DNA of 35,094 bases from contig JAKAIQ010000001.1 in the NCBI GenBank assembly GCA_021825035.1, positions 1 through 35,094 of the forward strand, written 5' to 3'. A model generated the notes under the pieces. That model was not told where the DNA came from and ran no database searches. It saw only the letters and a list, made by a program, of their open reading frames with translations. The position numbers and the translations under genes are program-made. The first letter of the stretch is position 1, and the number at the start of each line of letters is the position of its first letter. Source of the DNA: Deltaproteobacteria bacterium. GTDB taxonomy: Bacteria; Desulfobacterota; GWC2-55-46. This document shows positions 29,399 to 35,094 of this stretch, piece by piece.

Positions 29399-29702
29399 TT
29401 TTCGCCTGTATTATTGAGCGGATGCCATCAAGGATTAACTCGCGGAGAGATTGTCGCCGCTTACGGGCCATGCGCTGTGCATCGGCCCACAGGTCAGCGG
29501 GTATATCCCGGAGCAGGTAATCCCCCGCGCCCTCGCGGAGCATCCGGCGCGCTATGTGCATCGCGTTTACCGGCTTGCCCTCGGCCCTCAGCCTCTCAAT
29601 CTCCTGGCGTACATCTACCTGGCAGTTGCGGCAAAGGATTGTCCCACCAATACTGTAGCCGCCCTCTATCGGTTTGCCACAAGCATCACAATATTTGCTC
29701 AT
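29391..29702 (-). CDS. Zinc-ribbon protein with C-terminal ribbon-helix-helix-like domain
   Basis: A 103-residue protein. N-terminal zinc knuckle with C5, C8, C24 and C27. A central charged linker follows (QEIERLRAEGKPVNAMHIAR). The C-terminal IPADLWADAQRMARKRRQSLRELIL block has the polar-strand and helix pattern of a small dimeric ribbon-helix-helix DNA-binding domain, which often autoregulates its promoter. It lies in the first operon under the 30234-30262 promoter, so an autorepressor is possible, with the palindromic operators as candidate targets. A partial paralogue lies just downstream. Assignment is structural inference, no family recognised. Confidence 0.55.
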   Translation of the reverse strand: MSKYCDACGKPIEGGYSIGGTILCRNCQVDVRQEIERLRAEGKPVNAMHIARRMLREGAGDYLLRDIPADLWADAQRMARKRRQSLRELILDGIRSIIQAKNG

Positions 29703-30202
29703 TATGCAACCTCCTTTTTTGCATTAAGATTACGGGCTACCTGCATCGCCATAGAGGCCAACGGCGAGTTATCAACCCTGACTGTTTGTACCCCGGCATC
29801 CATAAGCTTGCGGATAATTGCCGTTATTGCCTCCGCATCATCGGTAATATCATCGGGAATCTTAATCATCCATGCCTTGCGCGGGCGGCTCATGCCGAGT
29901 ATATCTCCTTGCGGGATATACTCGCCCCACTTACACCCGGCAGCCTTAAGGGCCTCCTTAATGGAGTATGTATCTCCCTTTGTAATCGCCAGATACGCGC
30001 CGCCGGAAAAGGCGTTGTAAATCAATTCCGCCGTTACTATTTCAGATTTGGCTTGTGCCTGCATCTTAGCCCTATAGCACTCTGGGCATATCTTGTTGCG
30101 CTCAAGCCACTCGATACGGCGTTCACGCTCCTTGCCCTGGCCGAACAGTTGCTCCTCGTAAGAGCCGTGCCCACATGCATAACTGATTGTGTACTTTGCC
30201 AT
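29702..30202 (-). CDS. Zinc-binding protein, first gene of leftward operon
   Basis: A 166-residue protein. Residues C10, H12, C39 and C42 form an N-terminal zinc knuckle around a basic helix (KERERRIEWLERNK). A central domain has GGAYLAITKGDTYSIKEALK and the C-terminus a helical domain (AITAIIRKLMDAGVQTVRVD, SMAMQVARNLNAKKE). The first gene after the strongest promoter of the window, so an early function is likely, for example host takeover. Family resembles zinc-ribbon proteins found in phages and plasmids, but no name can be given. Confidence 0.6.
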   Translation of the reverse strand: MAKYTISYACGHGSYEEQLFGQGKERERRIEWLERNKICPECYRAKMQAQAKSEIVTAELIYNAFSGGAYLAITKGDTYSIKEALKAAGCKWGEYIPQGDILGMSRPRKAWMIKIPDDITDDAEAITAIIRKLMDAGVQTVRVDNSPLASMAMQVARNLNAKKEVA

Positions 30203-30221
30203 TTTGTCCCTCCCTTGTTAA

Positions 30222-30255
30222 TTGATAATCAAGAGTATATCGCGTGATAATCAAG
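30222..30255. promoter_or_regulatory. Twin palindromic operators around the leftward promoter
   Basis: Two identical 11-bp direct repeats TGATAATCAAG at 30223-30233 and 30245-30255, 22 bp apart (about two helical turns). Each contains TGAT-A-ATCA, a palindrome; the first is extended to TTGATAATCAA. One lies between -35 and -10 and one past the start. A related inverted pair, TGATAA and TTATCA, is at 30430-30449. This is how a repressor dimer pair would be arranged. Confidence 0.7.
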
Positions 30256-30262
30256 TTGTCAA
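30234..30262 (-). promoter_or_regulatory. Strong sigma70 promoter, leftward
   Basis: TTGACA (minus strand, 30262-30257), exact 17-bp spacer and TATACT (30239-30234). It has one mismatch to consensus in the -10. It drives the leftward operon starting at the 29702-30202 gene. Operators overlap it, so it is probably repressible. Confidence 0.85.
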
Positions 30263-30429
30263 GGGATTTTTATAAAAAAATGAAAAAAAGTGAAAATAGG
30301 GGGTGAGGGAGTATTGAGCATTATCTGGACGACCGGCCTCCGGTCGGCCGATGCCACAAGGGGGTTGACTTGAGCGTTTTCGCTGCGCACTTGCGCTTTA
30401 TAGCGCACCATGAGCGGCACTATAGAGTT

Positions 30430-30449
30430 TGATAACCTGCGCTTTATCA
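30430..30449. promoter_or_regulatory. Inverted repeat matching the operators
   Basis: TGATAA at 30430-30435 and TTATCA at 30444-30449, separated by 8 bp. The half-site matches those in the twin operators around the leftward promoter, so the same protein could act on both sides of the control region. Confidence 0.4.
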
Positions 30450-30530
30450 GCTTGAAGCAAAATATTTTCTATTCTAACATCCTGATTTAATTCAATTTGC
30501 AATCATTGTGCAAACGCTATAGTTATAGGC

Positions 30531-30555
30531 TGGCATAATTATAGCATGGCATAAA
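30531..30555 (+). promoter_or_regulatory. Candidate extended -10 rightward promoter with repeat
   Basis: TGGCATAAT at 30531-30539 gives an extended -10 type (TG-n-CATAAT), and TGGCATAAA is repeated at 30547-30555. No good -35 is visible 17 bp upstream. It is the best candidate for rightward transcription of the small-gene cluster, about 55 bp before the first small ORF. Confidence 0.35.
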
Positions 30556-30593
30556 CAGCAAGTGGCGAAAAAAAGCAAGGGGAAAAATTAAAG

Positions 30594-30695
30594 ATGTTCA
30601 GGATCGAGCTAAGGGGCAAGCGGTTTCTGGTTACTTTGGGGGAGTTGATAAGGCTCCAGGGCAAGGGTCTTTCTTACAGTTTCGTAATATATTAA
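30594..30695 (+). CDS. Small ORF at the head of the rightward cluster
   Basis: A 33-codon ORF, ATG at 30594, TAA at 30693-30695, ribosome site AAGGGGA about 11 bases ahead. Product is basic and hydrophobic at the end (VTLGELIRLQGKGLSYSFVI). Could be a leader peptide for the operon. Support is modest. Confidence 0.4.
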   Translation: MFRIELRGKRFLVTLGELIRLQGKGLSYSFVIY

Positions 30696-30713
30696 CCACC
30701 GAAGGGGGAGAAA

Positions 30714-30917
30714 ATGTTACATATCCGTAAAAAGTTACCAAGACGGGGCGGCAATAATTTCTACAAGGACAATAGAGTTTTTGAGACTGCTACCCTGTGC
30801 GGTGCGCCCGTTACAGACAAGGACGTGCTTTTCCAGCACGCCGGATACAAAAATCAGCAGGTGTGGCTTGAGGCTAATTGCTGTGCGGCTTGCCTCGCTA
30901 AATTCAAAACCCTTTAA
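30714..30917 (+). CDS. Small phage protein with C-terminal Cys cluster
   Basis: A 67-residue product preceded by AGGGGGAG. The N-terminus is basic (MLHIRKKLPRRGGNNFYKDN); the C-terminus has CCAAC near residues 56-60 and a further Cys at 29, suggesting zinc binding. First well-supported gene of the rightward cluster. Function unknown. An early host-takeover or antidefence role would fit its location but cannot be shown. Confidence 0.65.
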   Translation: MLHIRKKLPRRGGNNFYKDNRVFETATLCGAPVTDKDVLFQHAGYKNQQVWLEANCCAACLAKFKTL

Positions 30918-30933
30918 CCACGGAGGCGGGAAT

Positions 30934-31326
30934 ATGAAAACGATAGATACTCTCAGGCTTTGCGGCATTTTCTCAAATGCGGGCTTGACGTGGGATAACA
31001 TACCCGACCTTGATAGGCTGAACAAGCTCGGCAAGCGGGTACACCGGATAAGCGAAAATCAGTGCAACGGCTTCCAGGATTATAGGGGCGATTGGGATCA
31101 GGCCGCTTCCGACAACGCGGACAAGGCGGTCGAAAAAATCAAGGCCGAAATAACGACGATATGCGCCCGTAACGGCTGGGATGTTAAAATCAACACCGAT
31201 CCGCGCGGGTGGCCGTTAAAGGTGCTCGTGCCGATATATTGGCCCAAGACGGCCAAAAAAGGGAGCCTTATCCCGCCGGGACAGCGTACGGGCGAACATG
31301 ATATAAGCGCATTGGTTAACCTTTAA
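30934..31326 (+). CDS. Phage hypothetical protein (130 aa)
   Basis: Start ATG at 30934 chosen for the CGGAGGCGG site; the upstream in-frame ATG overlaps the previous gene. Product 130 residues: a hydrophobic N-terminus (TLRLCGIFSNAGLTWDNIPD), a mid region with helices (ASDNADKAVEKIKAEITTIC) and a beta-type NGWDVKINTDPRGWPLKVLV. Compact, likely cytoplasmic. No motif recognised. Confidence 0.65.
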   Translation: MKTIDTLRLCGIFSNAGLTWDNIPDLDRLNKLGKRVHRISENQCNGFQDYRGDWDQAASDNADKAVEKIKAEITTICARNGWDVKINTDPRGWPLKVLVPIYWPKTAKKGSLIPPGQRTGEHDISALVNL

Positions 31327-31349
31327 CCCTAACCCGAAGGGAGAAAAAA

Positions 31350-31631
31350 ATGAACAGAGTCGACAAAAAATCTGATTACGAGGATGTGATAAAAAATGGA
31401 ATGCGCGGTGAATATCCCCGCGTTTTGACAACAGACGGCTATACATTTGACGAGGAATTTCTCGACAATTATGACCAGTGGGAACCGAACGGCGTGATTA
31501 TCGAGAAAATTCGTTACGCCGACGACTGGCCCACGTTTAGAGAGGCCACGCGGAGGCGCATATTAGTTAAAAAGGGGTTGCGGGGCGAGGACCTGAAAAT
31601 CGCCATATGGACAGGCGAATCAGGGGAATAG
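31350..31631 (+). CDS. Phage hypothetical protein (93 aa)
   Basis: A 93-residue, acidic N-terminal half (MNRVDKKSDYEDVIKNGMRG, TTDGYTFDEEFLDNYDQWEP) and a basic C-terminal end (FREATRRRILVKKGLRGEDL). Ribosome site AAGGGAG ahead. Its 3' end overlaps the opposite-strand gene at 31620-31829. Function unknown. Confidence 0.65.
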   Translation: MNRVDKKSDYEDVIKNGMRGEYPRVLTTDGYTFDEEFLDNYDQWEPNGVIIEKIRYADDWPTFREATRRRILVKKGLRGEDLKIAIWTGESGE

Positions 31632-31829
31632 CCGAACCGGAGCAACTTCGTCAACCTCGTCGGCATCGAGGCGCACGTCCTCTAAAATGCGGTTGTTCAG
31701 GCTCAGGACTGCCGCGAAATGGCCACGCTTTTTCAGGAGTTCCCGAAATGCGGCCTCCGCAGTAGCCGGATTAGGTGTTTTAATCTCGTCCGACGTGTGG
31801 TTGGGATGTTTTAAGAAGATTTTATACAT
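31620..31829 (-). CDS. Leftward phage protein embedded in the rightward cluster
   Basis: A 69-residue product on the opposite strand, start ATG 31829 with AAGGGGC ahead. It begins MYKIFLKHPNHTSDEIKTPN, followed by ATAEAAFRELLKKRGHFAAV, a helix-strand pattern, and ends acidic (DADEVDEVAPV). Codon use and composition resemble real genes. The 3' ends of this gene and the 93-codon gene overlap by 12 bp, so converging transcripts may give antisense control. Function unknown. Confidence 0.6.
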   Translation of the reverse strand: MYKIFLKHPNHTSDEIKTPNPATAEAAFRELLKKRGHFAAVLSLNNRILEDVRLDADEVDEVAPVRLFP

Positions 31830-31906
31830 AGCCCCTTATAGCAGAGAGTGAACAAAAAAGCAAACGTTTTTGATAAATAATTTAACCGCCTTCGGGCAAG
31901 GAGAAA

Positions 31907-32218
31907 ATGACCGTGTGTCAAAACGATAACAGCCATGTTTTATTAATGCAACATGTGGCCGCTTGCAATGCCGCAAATGCAGCGAACCAAGCCGAAAAAG
32001 TAGAATTAGAGCGGAAAAGGCCTTTTATACTCTTGCGTCCGCGCATGTTCCCCGACGGCGATCAATGGTGCGCCCTTTATGGGGAGAACATCCAAAATGG
32101 CGTCGCGGCCTTTGGTGATACCCCCGCACAGGCGGCAATCAATTTTGATATAGCCTGGCTGAACGGTAAACCGGGTCCAAGGAATTACTCAACAGAAAGG
32201 GGTTGGGAAAATGAATAA
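31907..32218 (+). CDS. Phage hypothetical protein (103 aa)
   Basis: A 103-residue product with CAAGGAGA ahead. The N-terminal helix is Ala/Asn rich (HVAACNAANAANQAEKVELE); the middle is beta-type with aromatic residues (PFILLRPRMFPDGDQWCALY), and it ends in a basic turn (LNGKPGPRNYSTERGWE). Its stop overlaps the start of the next gene. No motif recognised. Confidence 0.6.
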   Translation: MTVCQNDNSHVLLMQHVAACNAANAANQAEKVELERKRPFILLRPRMFPDGDQWCALYGENIQNGVAAFGDTPAQAAINFDIAWLNGKPGPRNYSTERGWENE

Positions 32219-32489
32219 TGGCATTTGTAAATTATGCGGTTCCCCCCTGCAAGGCAATTATTGCCCGAATTGCAAACTCATGCTGCTCGACCGCGAGATA
32301 GCCAAAGTGGTTAATTATCGTCGCGTGGATTGCTGTTTTTACTGCCAACACCTCAAATGTCAAAACAAGCAAAACGTCTGCCAGCGCACCCACTGCGGAG
32401 TGGACATTACATTCGTTTGCAATTCGTTCGAGATAGAGGATTACTACAAGCCAGCGGCGCCGACATATTTTCCGGAGGTTTCAAAATGA
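32211..32489 (+). CDS. Multi-zinc-knuckle protein (92 aa)
   Basis: Cysteines at 6, 9, 18, 21 (first knuckle pair) and at 41, 42, 45, 50, 57, 62 and 70 (second set) make 11 Cys in 92 residues. The first half looks like a classical zinc ribbon (ICKLCGSPLQGNYCPNCK); the second resembles a treble-clef or double zinc site. Starts 8 bp before the previous stop and overlaps the next gene. DNA, RNA or protein binding is likely; function unknown. Confidence 0.7.
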   Translation: MNNGICKLCGSPLQGNYCPNCKLMLLDREIAKVVNYRRVDCCFYCQHLKCQNKQNVCQRTHCGVDITFVCNSFEIEDYYKPAAPTYFPEVSK

Positions 32490-32908
32490 CCTACCGATTT
32501 TACATTGACGTAGAGGCGGAGAATGAGGAAGAGGCCGGAAATATCCTTGACGGCGAGGTAAAAGAGTTAAGCGCGGAATATCTCGCACCCTCAAGCATTC
32601 TCACGCTCATGCGCCCGCTGTCCGACGCGGAGATCGATGCTTACGCGCGCCAGGGTGCTCTTGAGGACGTTTTTTCGGGCCTCGAAAAGGAGGAGGACGG
32701 GACCGGCGAACTATATGAATACGAGGAGATTATCGGCATCCTCAGGGAAGATGAAATCGCCTTTTTATCTGGAACGGAGTTATGGCGGATTGTTTATGAC
32801 GATTACGAGAATTATAGCTGCGAAATGCTCCTAAATACTATACGCGGCAAAGAAATCGAGAACCGCCAACTCATCAGGCTTGGGCGCGACGGAAAGGGGG
32901 CCGAATAA
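32486..32908 (+). CDS. Acidic phage protein (140 aa)
   Basis: Start ATG 32486 with CCGGAGGT ahead, chosen over an upstream in-frame start inside the previous gene. Product is strongly acidic (VEAENEEEAGNILDGEVKEL, LEKEEDGTGELYEYEEIIGI) with conserved-looking aromatic positions. No cysteines to speak of apart from one. Strong acidity suggests a DNA-mimic or protein-inhibitor role, as in some phage antirestriction proteins, but that is inference from charge alone. Confidence 0.6.
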   Translation: MTYRFYIDVEAENEEEAGNILDGEVKELSAEYLAPSSILTLMRPLSDAEIDAYARQGALEDVFSGLEKEEDGTGELYEYEEIIGILREDEIAFLSGTELWRIVYDDYENYSCEMLLNTIRGKEIENRQLIRLGRDGKGAE

Positions 32909-33222
32909 TGGAGAAGTTTACGCCTGGGCCGTGGAAAATTGAACCGGGCCGCGAGATTACTGCCCAGAGCACACGATATGAAGGCGAGGAAATCCTTGTC
33001 GCTAAAGTATCGTGGCGGCCCACCCAGGCAGAGATGCGCGCCAATGCCACCCTAATCTCCGCCTCGCCGAATATGTATGCTGCTCTCAAGCTCGCTGAAT
33101 GGGGCGGCCACGCCGATGACGAAGAGCATTATTGCCCGGTCTGCTTCAACAAGAAACGCTGCGGCCACGCCAGGGGCTGCGAATTGGCACTCAGTATCGC
33201 GAAGGCCGAGGGGAGAGGGTAA
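32908..33222 (+). CDS. FTPGPW-type phage protein with zinc knuckle
   Basis: A 104-residue product. The N-terminal MEKFTPGPWKIEPGRE is a recurrent phage pattern; a central ANATLISASPNMYAALKLAE segment also fits. The C-terminal CPVCFNKKRCGHARGCEL carries four Cys and one His and can bind zinc. Starts one base into the previous stop (TAATG). Function unknown. Confidence 0.7.
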   Translation: MEKFTPGPWKIEPGREITAQSTRYEGEEILVAKVSWRPTQAEMRANATLISASPNMYAALKLAEWGGHADDEEHYCPVCFNKKRCGHARGCELALSIAKAEGRG

Positions 33223-33224
33223 AC

Positions 33225-33452
33225 ATGAGCAAAAAGAACACGAACTGCCTTGACGGTATGCGCTGCCCGAAGTGCGGGAGCCTGGAGCCTATGTATATAA
33301 GCGCGACCTGTACCGTCAAGGTTTACGATGACGGGACGGACGAAACCGGGGATTTTGACTGGGATAAAAATAGCTCGTGTACCTGTGGGCTGTGCGGCTT
33401 CGATGGTCTTGTGGCCGCGTTCATGGGGAAGGAGGTAGTATCATGCCTGTAA
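33225..33452 (+). CDS. Zinc-ribbon protein (75 aa)
   Basis: Start ATG 33225 with GGGAGAGGG ahead. Cys at 8, 14, 17, 29, 52, 54 and 57, and a GFDGLVAAFMGKE end. Two CxxC-type sites suggest zinc. The central stretch is acidic (DDGTDETGDFDWDKN). The 3' end overlaps the next gene by 10 bp. Function unknown. Confidence 0.65.
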   Translation: MSKKNTNCLDGMRCPKCGSLEPMYISATCTVKVYDDGTDETGDFDWDKNSSCTCGLCGFDGLVAAFMGKEVVSCL

Positions 33453-33625
33453 ATAAAAAGCCTGTCATAGACTACTGGAAAATAATCATGGTAACAGAAG
33501 ACGGTAAAAAAATAGAGCTTGACACTTCCGACCTTTCCGACGAAGCCGCGCGGCTGGTTGACGAGCTAATAAAAGAGCAGGGCTACAAGGGCTTATGGGA
33601 GAAGGAGAAATGCGACAATGAATAA
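33443..33625 (+). CDS. Small phage protein (60 aa)
   Basis: Start at 33443, preceded by GGAGG; an upstream in-frame codon is inside the previous gene. Product: basic beginning (MPVNKKPVIDYWKIIMVTED), then acidic helix (LSDEAARLVDELIKEQGY). Overlaps both neighbours by a few bases. No motif recognised. Confidence 0.6.
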   Translation: MPVNKKPVIDYWKIIMVTEDGKKIELDTSDLSDEAARLVDELIKEQGYKGLWEKEKCDNE

Positions 33626-33980
33626 AAAGCTTTTAATAATCGCGTATGTAGCCGAACGGGTGTTGGTTGATGCCACGCCTGAGCTTATCGAGGAGATACG
33701 GACAAACCCAACCGGGATGAATCTCGCGCCGTTTGTCAGGGACGAGGAGGATACATACCTCGACTATGCTGAAACACAGGAGTACAACGCGGACGAGGTG
33801 AAACATATCGAGGTCCTATACGATGCCCGCAAAAAGGATGCTATTGCCCTTACCGCCGAGGATTGGGCGGACATCTACGAAGCACTTGCTATCACGAGTA
33901 ATGAGGCGCTTATGGACAAGATAGGCCCAGACGGCAGCGAGGCCGCGACGTGGGGCGTGGAGGCGACATGGAACAAATAA
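33618..33980 (+). CDS. Phage hypothetical protein (120 aa)
   Basis: A 120-residue, acidic product: KKLLIIAYVAERVLVDATPE, then EEDTYLDYAETQEYNADEVK and AEDWADIYEALAITSNEALM. Few basic residues after the N-terminus. Overlaps the previous stop and the next start (by 13 bp). Function unknown; charge similar to the 32486-32908 product. Confidence 0.6.
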   Translation: MNKKLLIIAYVAERVLVDATPELIEEIRTNPTGMNLAPFVRDEEDTYLDYAETQEYNADEVKHIEVLYDARKKDAIALTAEDWADIYEALAITSNEALMDKIGPDGSEAATWGVEATWNK

Positions 33981-34168
33981 GGAAGCTTCGACCCGAAGAC
34001 AAGGCCCGTATCAAGTGCCAAACACGGGGATGCACGGATTGGGCGGTTGCTTGCCGTACTGTCCCGTGGGAAGTGGGGACGAGGAAAAGCATATCATTTT
34101 TCTTCATCTGCGCTTCCTGTATGGACGCCTATATAAAAGCGAAACAAGCAGCTAAACGGACGGCGTGA
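33968..34168 (+). CDS. Small zinc-knuckle protein (66 aa)
   Basis: Start ATG 33968, just before the previous stop. Cysteines at 17, 22, 29, 48 and 51 with the CASC end pair suggest a four-ligand zinc site, and the hydrophobic SISFFFICAS stretch precedes the second pair. Basic ends (KLRPEDKARIK, KAKQAAKRT). Function unknown. Confidence 0.6.
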   Translation: MEQIRKLRPEDKARIKCQTRGCTDWAVACRTVPWEVGTRKSISFFFICASCMDAYIKAKQAAKRTA

Positions 34169-34196
34169 GGCCGTATTTCGAGAAAAGGCGGTCTGT

Positions 34197-34466
34197 ATGA
34201 GCATCCTTTCCATCGACCTGACATACTTTGAGGACGAACGGGCGGAGCCGGAGGTAAAGCTTATACGGGGCAGGAAGGAGAGCTTTAAGCCTAACTGCTT
34301 CCTGTGCCCATATCGGGACTGCGTGGCGACGATGGACGGGCGGTGCCCCTGCCTGTCCGAGCATTACAAGAAGCGCCGGTATGACCCGGAGCAGGTGAAG
34401 GCATGGAACCTCAAGCAGAGAGACAAGAAGAACCCCAACAGGAAAAGAAGGTTAAAGGAGGGCTGA
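34197..34466 (+). CDS. Zinc-knuckle protein (89 aa)
   Basis: Start ATG 34197 with AGGCGG ahead. Cysteines at 34, 37, 42, 50 and 52 in a FLCPYRDCVATMDGRCPC block, with an acidic N-terminus (FEDERAEPEVK) and a strongly basic C-terminus (KQRDKKNPNRKRRLK). Zinc binding and nucleic-acid contact are plausible. Function unknown. Confidence 0.65.
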   Translation: MSILSIDLTYFEDERAEPEVKLIRGRKESFKPNCFLCPYRDCVATMDGRCPCLSEHYKKRRYDPEQVKAWNLKQRDKKNPNRKRRLKEG

Positions 34467-34470
34467 TAAA

Positions 34471-34680
34471 ATGCTGGCTACGAGCGGCAAGGCGTTTGTA
34501 TTCGGGCGGTATATGGCGGGGATGTACGAGGTTGTTAAGGTGAACCCACGCGGCGATGTCGAGACCGTGAAATTCGTAATAGGTAGCGAAGTGGCCTGTA
34601 TCAAGGCCGTAGCGACCGTATGCGACGAGACGGGGGCCATTTACGGGGGCGTGGAGGCAAGCGAAAGAGTTGCGGGATGA
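34471..34680 (+). CDS. Small phage protein (69 aa)
   Basis: A 69-residue product preceded by AGGAGGG. It looks like a compact beta-rich fold (FGRYMAGMYEVVKVNPRGDV, FVIGSEVACIKAVATVCDET) with one Cys pair-like CDE. Overlaps nothing important, followed by a tiny ORF coupled to the last gene. Function unknown. Confidence 0.6.
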   Translation: MLATSGKAFVFGRYMAGMYEVVKVNPRGDVETVKFVIGSEVACIKAVATVCDETGAIYGGVEASERVAG

Positions 34681-34687
34681 CTGTAAA

Positions 34688-34756
34688 ATGGACGGCATGA
34701 CCGTCATATTGCCGTGGCACGGGGTTGTATCAATAGCACTCTCGGAGGTAAAATGA
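34688..34756 (+). CDS. Possible 22-residue coupling peptide
   Basis: ATG 34688 to a TGA that overlaps the ATG of the last gene (AAATGA). Hydrophobic product (MTVILPWHGVVSIALSE core). Ribosome site is weak, so it may be an artefact; the overlap is the only support. Confidence 0.3.
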   Translation: MDGMTVILPWHGVVSIALSEVK

Positions 34757-34962
34757 AAACGACGGCAGAACTTAGCGGGCTTATCGGGAGGCAGGTCCTC
34801 ATCGGCTTCGAGAACCGGAGTCGAGACAAAGTAGAAAGATTCTCTGTCCCGATGGAGATAAAGGACGCAAAGGGCGCATACGGGCAGACGTACATCAAGG
34901 TTAAACCGGTAGGTGGCAGCGGGGAGGGTTGGGTACACGAGAACCGGATCGTACCGGAATAG
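34753..34962 (+). CDS. Small phage protein (69 aa), last of cluster
   Basis: Start ATG 34753 with CGGAGGT ahead; a longer in-frame form (from 34714) would overlap the tiny ORF and lacks a ribosome site. Product: TAELSGLIGRQVLIGFENRS, then VERFSVPMEIKDAKGAYGQT and GWVHENRIV; a small beta-barrel-like pattern. Ends 28 bp before the operon terminator. Function unknown. Confidence 0.6.
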   Translation: MKTTAELSGLIGRQVLIGFENRSRDKVERFSVPMEIKDAKGAYGQTYIKVKPVGGSGEGWVHENRIVPE

Positions 34963-34990
34963 GCAACCTTTGGGCAACCCCGGAAATGCG

Positions 34991-35027
34991 AAGGGCTTAG
35001 GAGTTATCCTAAGCCCTTGTTTTTGTT

Positions 35028-35028
<1 letters not shown>
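34991..35028 (+). terminator. Strong rho-independent terminator at end of cluster
   Basis: A perfect 12-bp stem (34991-35002 with 35007-35018, 4-nt loop) followed by GTTTTTGTTT. It ends the rightward operon directly against the 3' end of the convergent tRNA. No U-tract on the opposite strand. Confidence 0.95.

Positions 35029-35094
<66 letters not shown>

Larger units (their letters stand above)
30263..30593. other. Divergent control region, no gene
   Basis: A 331-bp AT-rich stretch without a supported ORF between the leftward promoter and the rightward cluster. It contains a GC hairpin (CGACCGG-CCT-CCGGTCG, 30330-30346), a GCGCT-TTAT-AGCGC inverted repeat near 30395, TGATAA/TTATCA at 30430-30449, TTGCA/TGCAA near 30500, repeated CTATAG-like motifs, and the TGGCATAA repeats at 30531 and 30547. 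Taken together it looks like a genetic switch or early control region. Confidence 0.6.

Overview
The window reads as most of a short-tailed (podovirus-like) tailed phage or prophage of a bacterium. It carries a complete virion-assembly module, a lysis module and a cluster of small accessory genes. It ends on the right in an initiator tRNA (tRNA-fMet) gene. Coding is dense, starts have ordinary Shine-Dalgarno sites, ATA is common for Ile, and most neighbours overlap or nearly touch. DnaA boxes are of the canonical TTATCCACA type. The host is a bacterium that I cannot name. Neither window edge is a natural end: a gene is cut at the left and the tRNA is cut at the right. No integrase, repressor of known family, polymerase or helicase is visible, so temperate status is not shown.

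Leftward transcription covers about 30.2 kb down to position 1. A near-perfect sigma70 promoter at 30234-30262 carries two palindromic operator-like repeats. From it the order is: zinc-ribbon proteins (29702-30202, 29391-29702), a stop-interrupted paralogue ending in a terminator, a gene whose tail is made of a hexanucleotide repeat, small terminase (28239-28760), a Cys-rich small protein, and a DnaA-box region with a G-rich tract. Then come an HEVIH putative metallopeptidase, large terminase (25662-27263), small proteins, a structured intergenic RNA with a strong terminator, portal, two small proteins, scaffold, major capsid protein and a decoration-like protein. The tail and adaptor section follows: a secreted or lipoprotein-like protein, two paralogous small proteins, an adaptor, and a propeller-like protein that appears split in two around a fibre gene. 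After further tail proteins there is a trio of 271, 430 and 1552 codons that parallels the ejection proteins of podoviruses. Next are an ATP-grasp enzyme, tiny zinc-ribbon genes, a secreted protein, lysozyme-like transglycosylase, HNH endonuclease, two cold-shock genes (one frameshifted) and a holin candidate.

Rightward transcription (30.6-35.0 kb) starts from a roughly 390-bp non-coding control region. It covers about a dozen small, tightly packed genes, many with CxxC zinc-knuckle patterns and almost none of known function. One leftward gene (31620-31829) is embedded in the cluster. The cluster ends at a 12-bp-stem terminator directly against the 3' end of the convergent tRNA-fMet.

Most interesting points: the DnaA-box cluster between the terminase genes; the conserved-looking intergenic RNA upstream of portal; the PurD-like ATP-grasp gene next to tiny Cys-rich ORFs; an apparently fibre-split propeller gene; a beta-domain shared by two tail proteins; a five-fold GTxPP repeat protein; three virion-region proteins with export signals; and a hexamer repeat that encodes a Leu-Pro tail.
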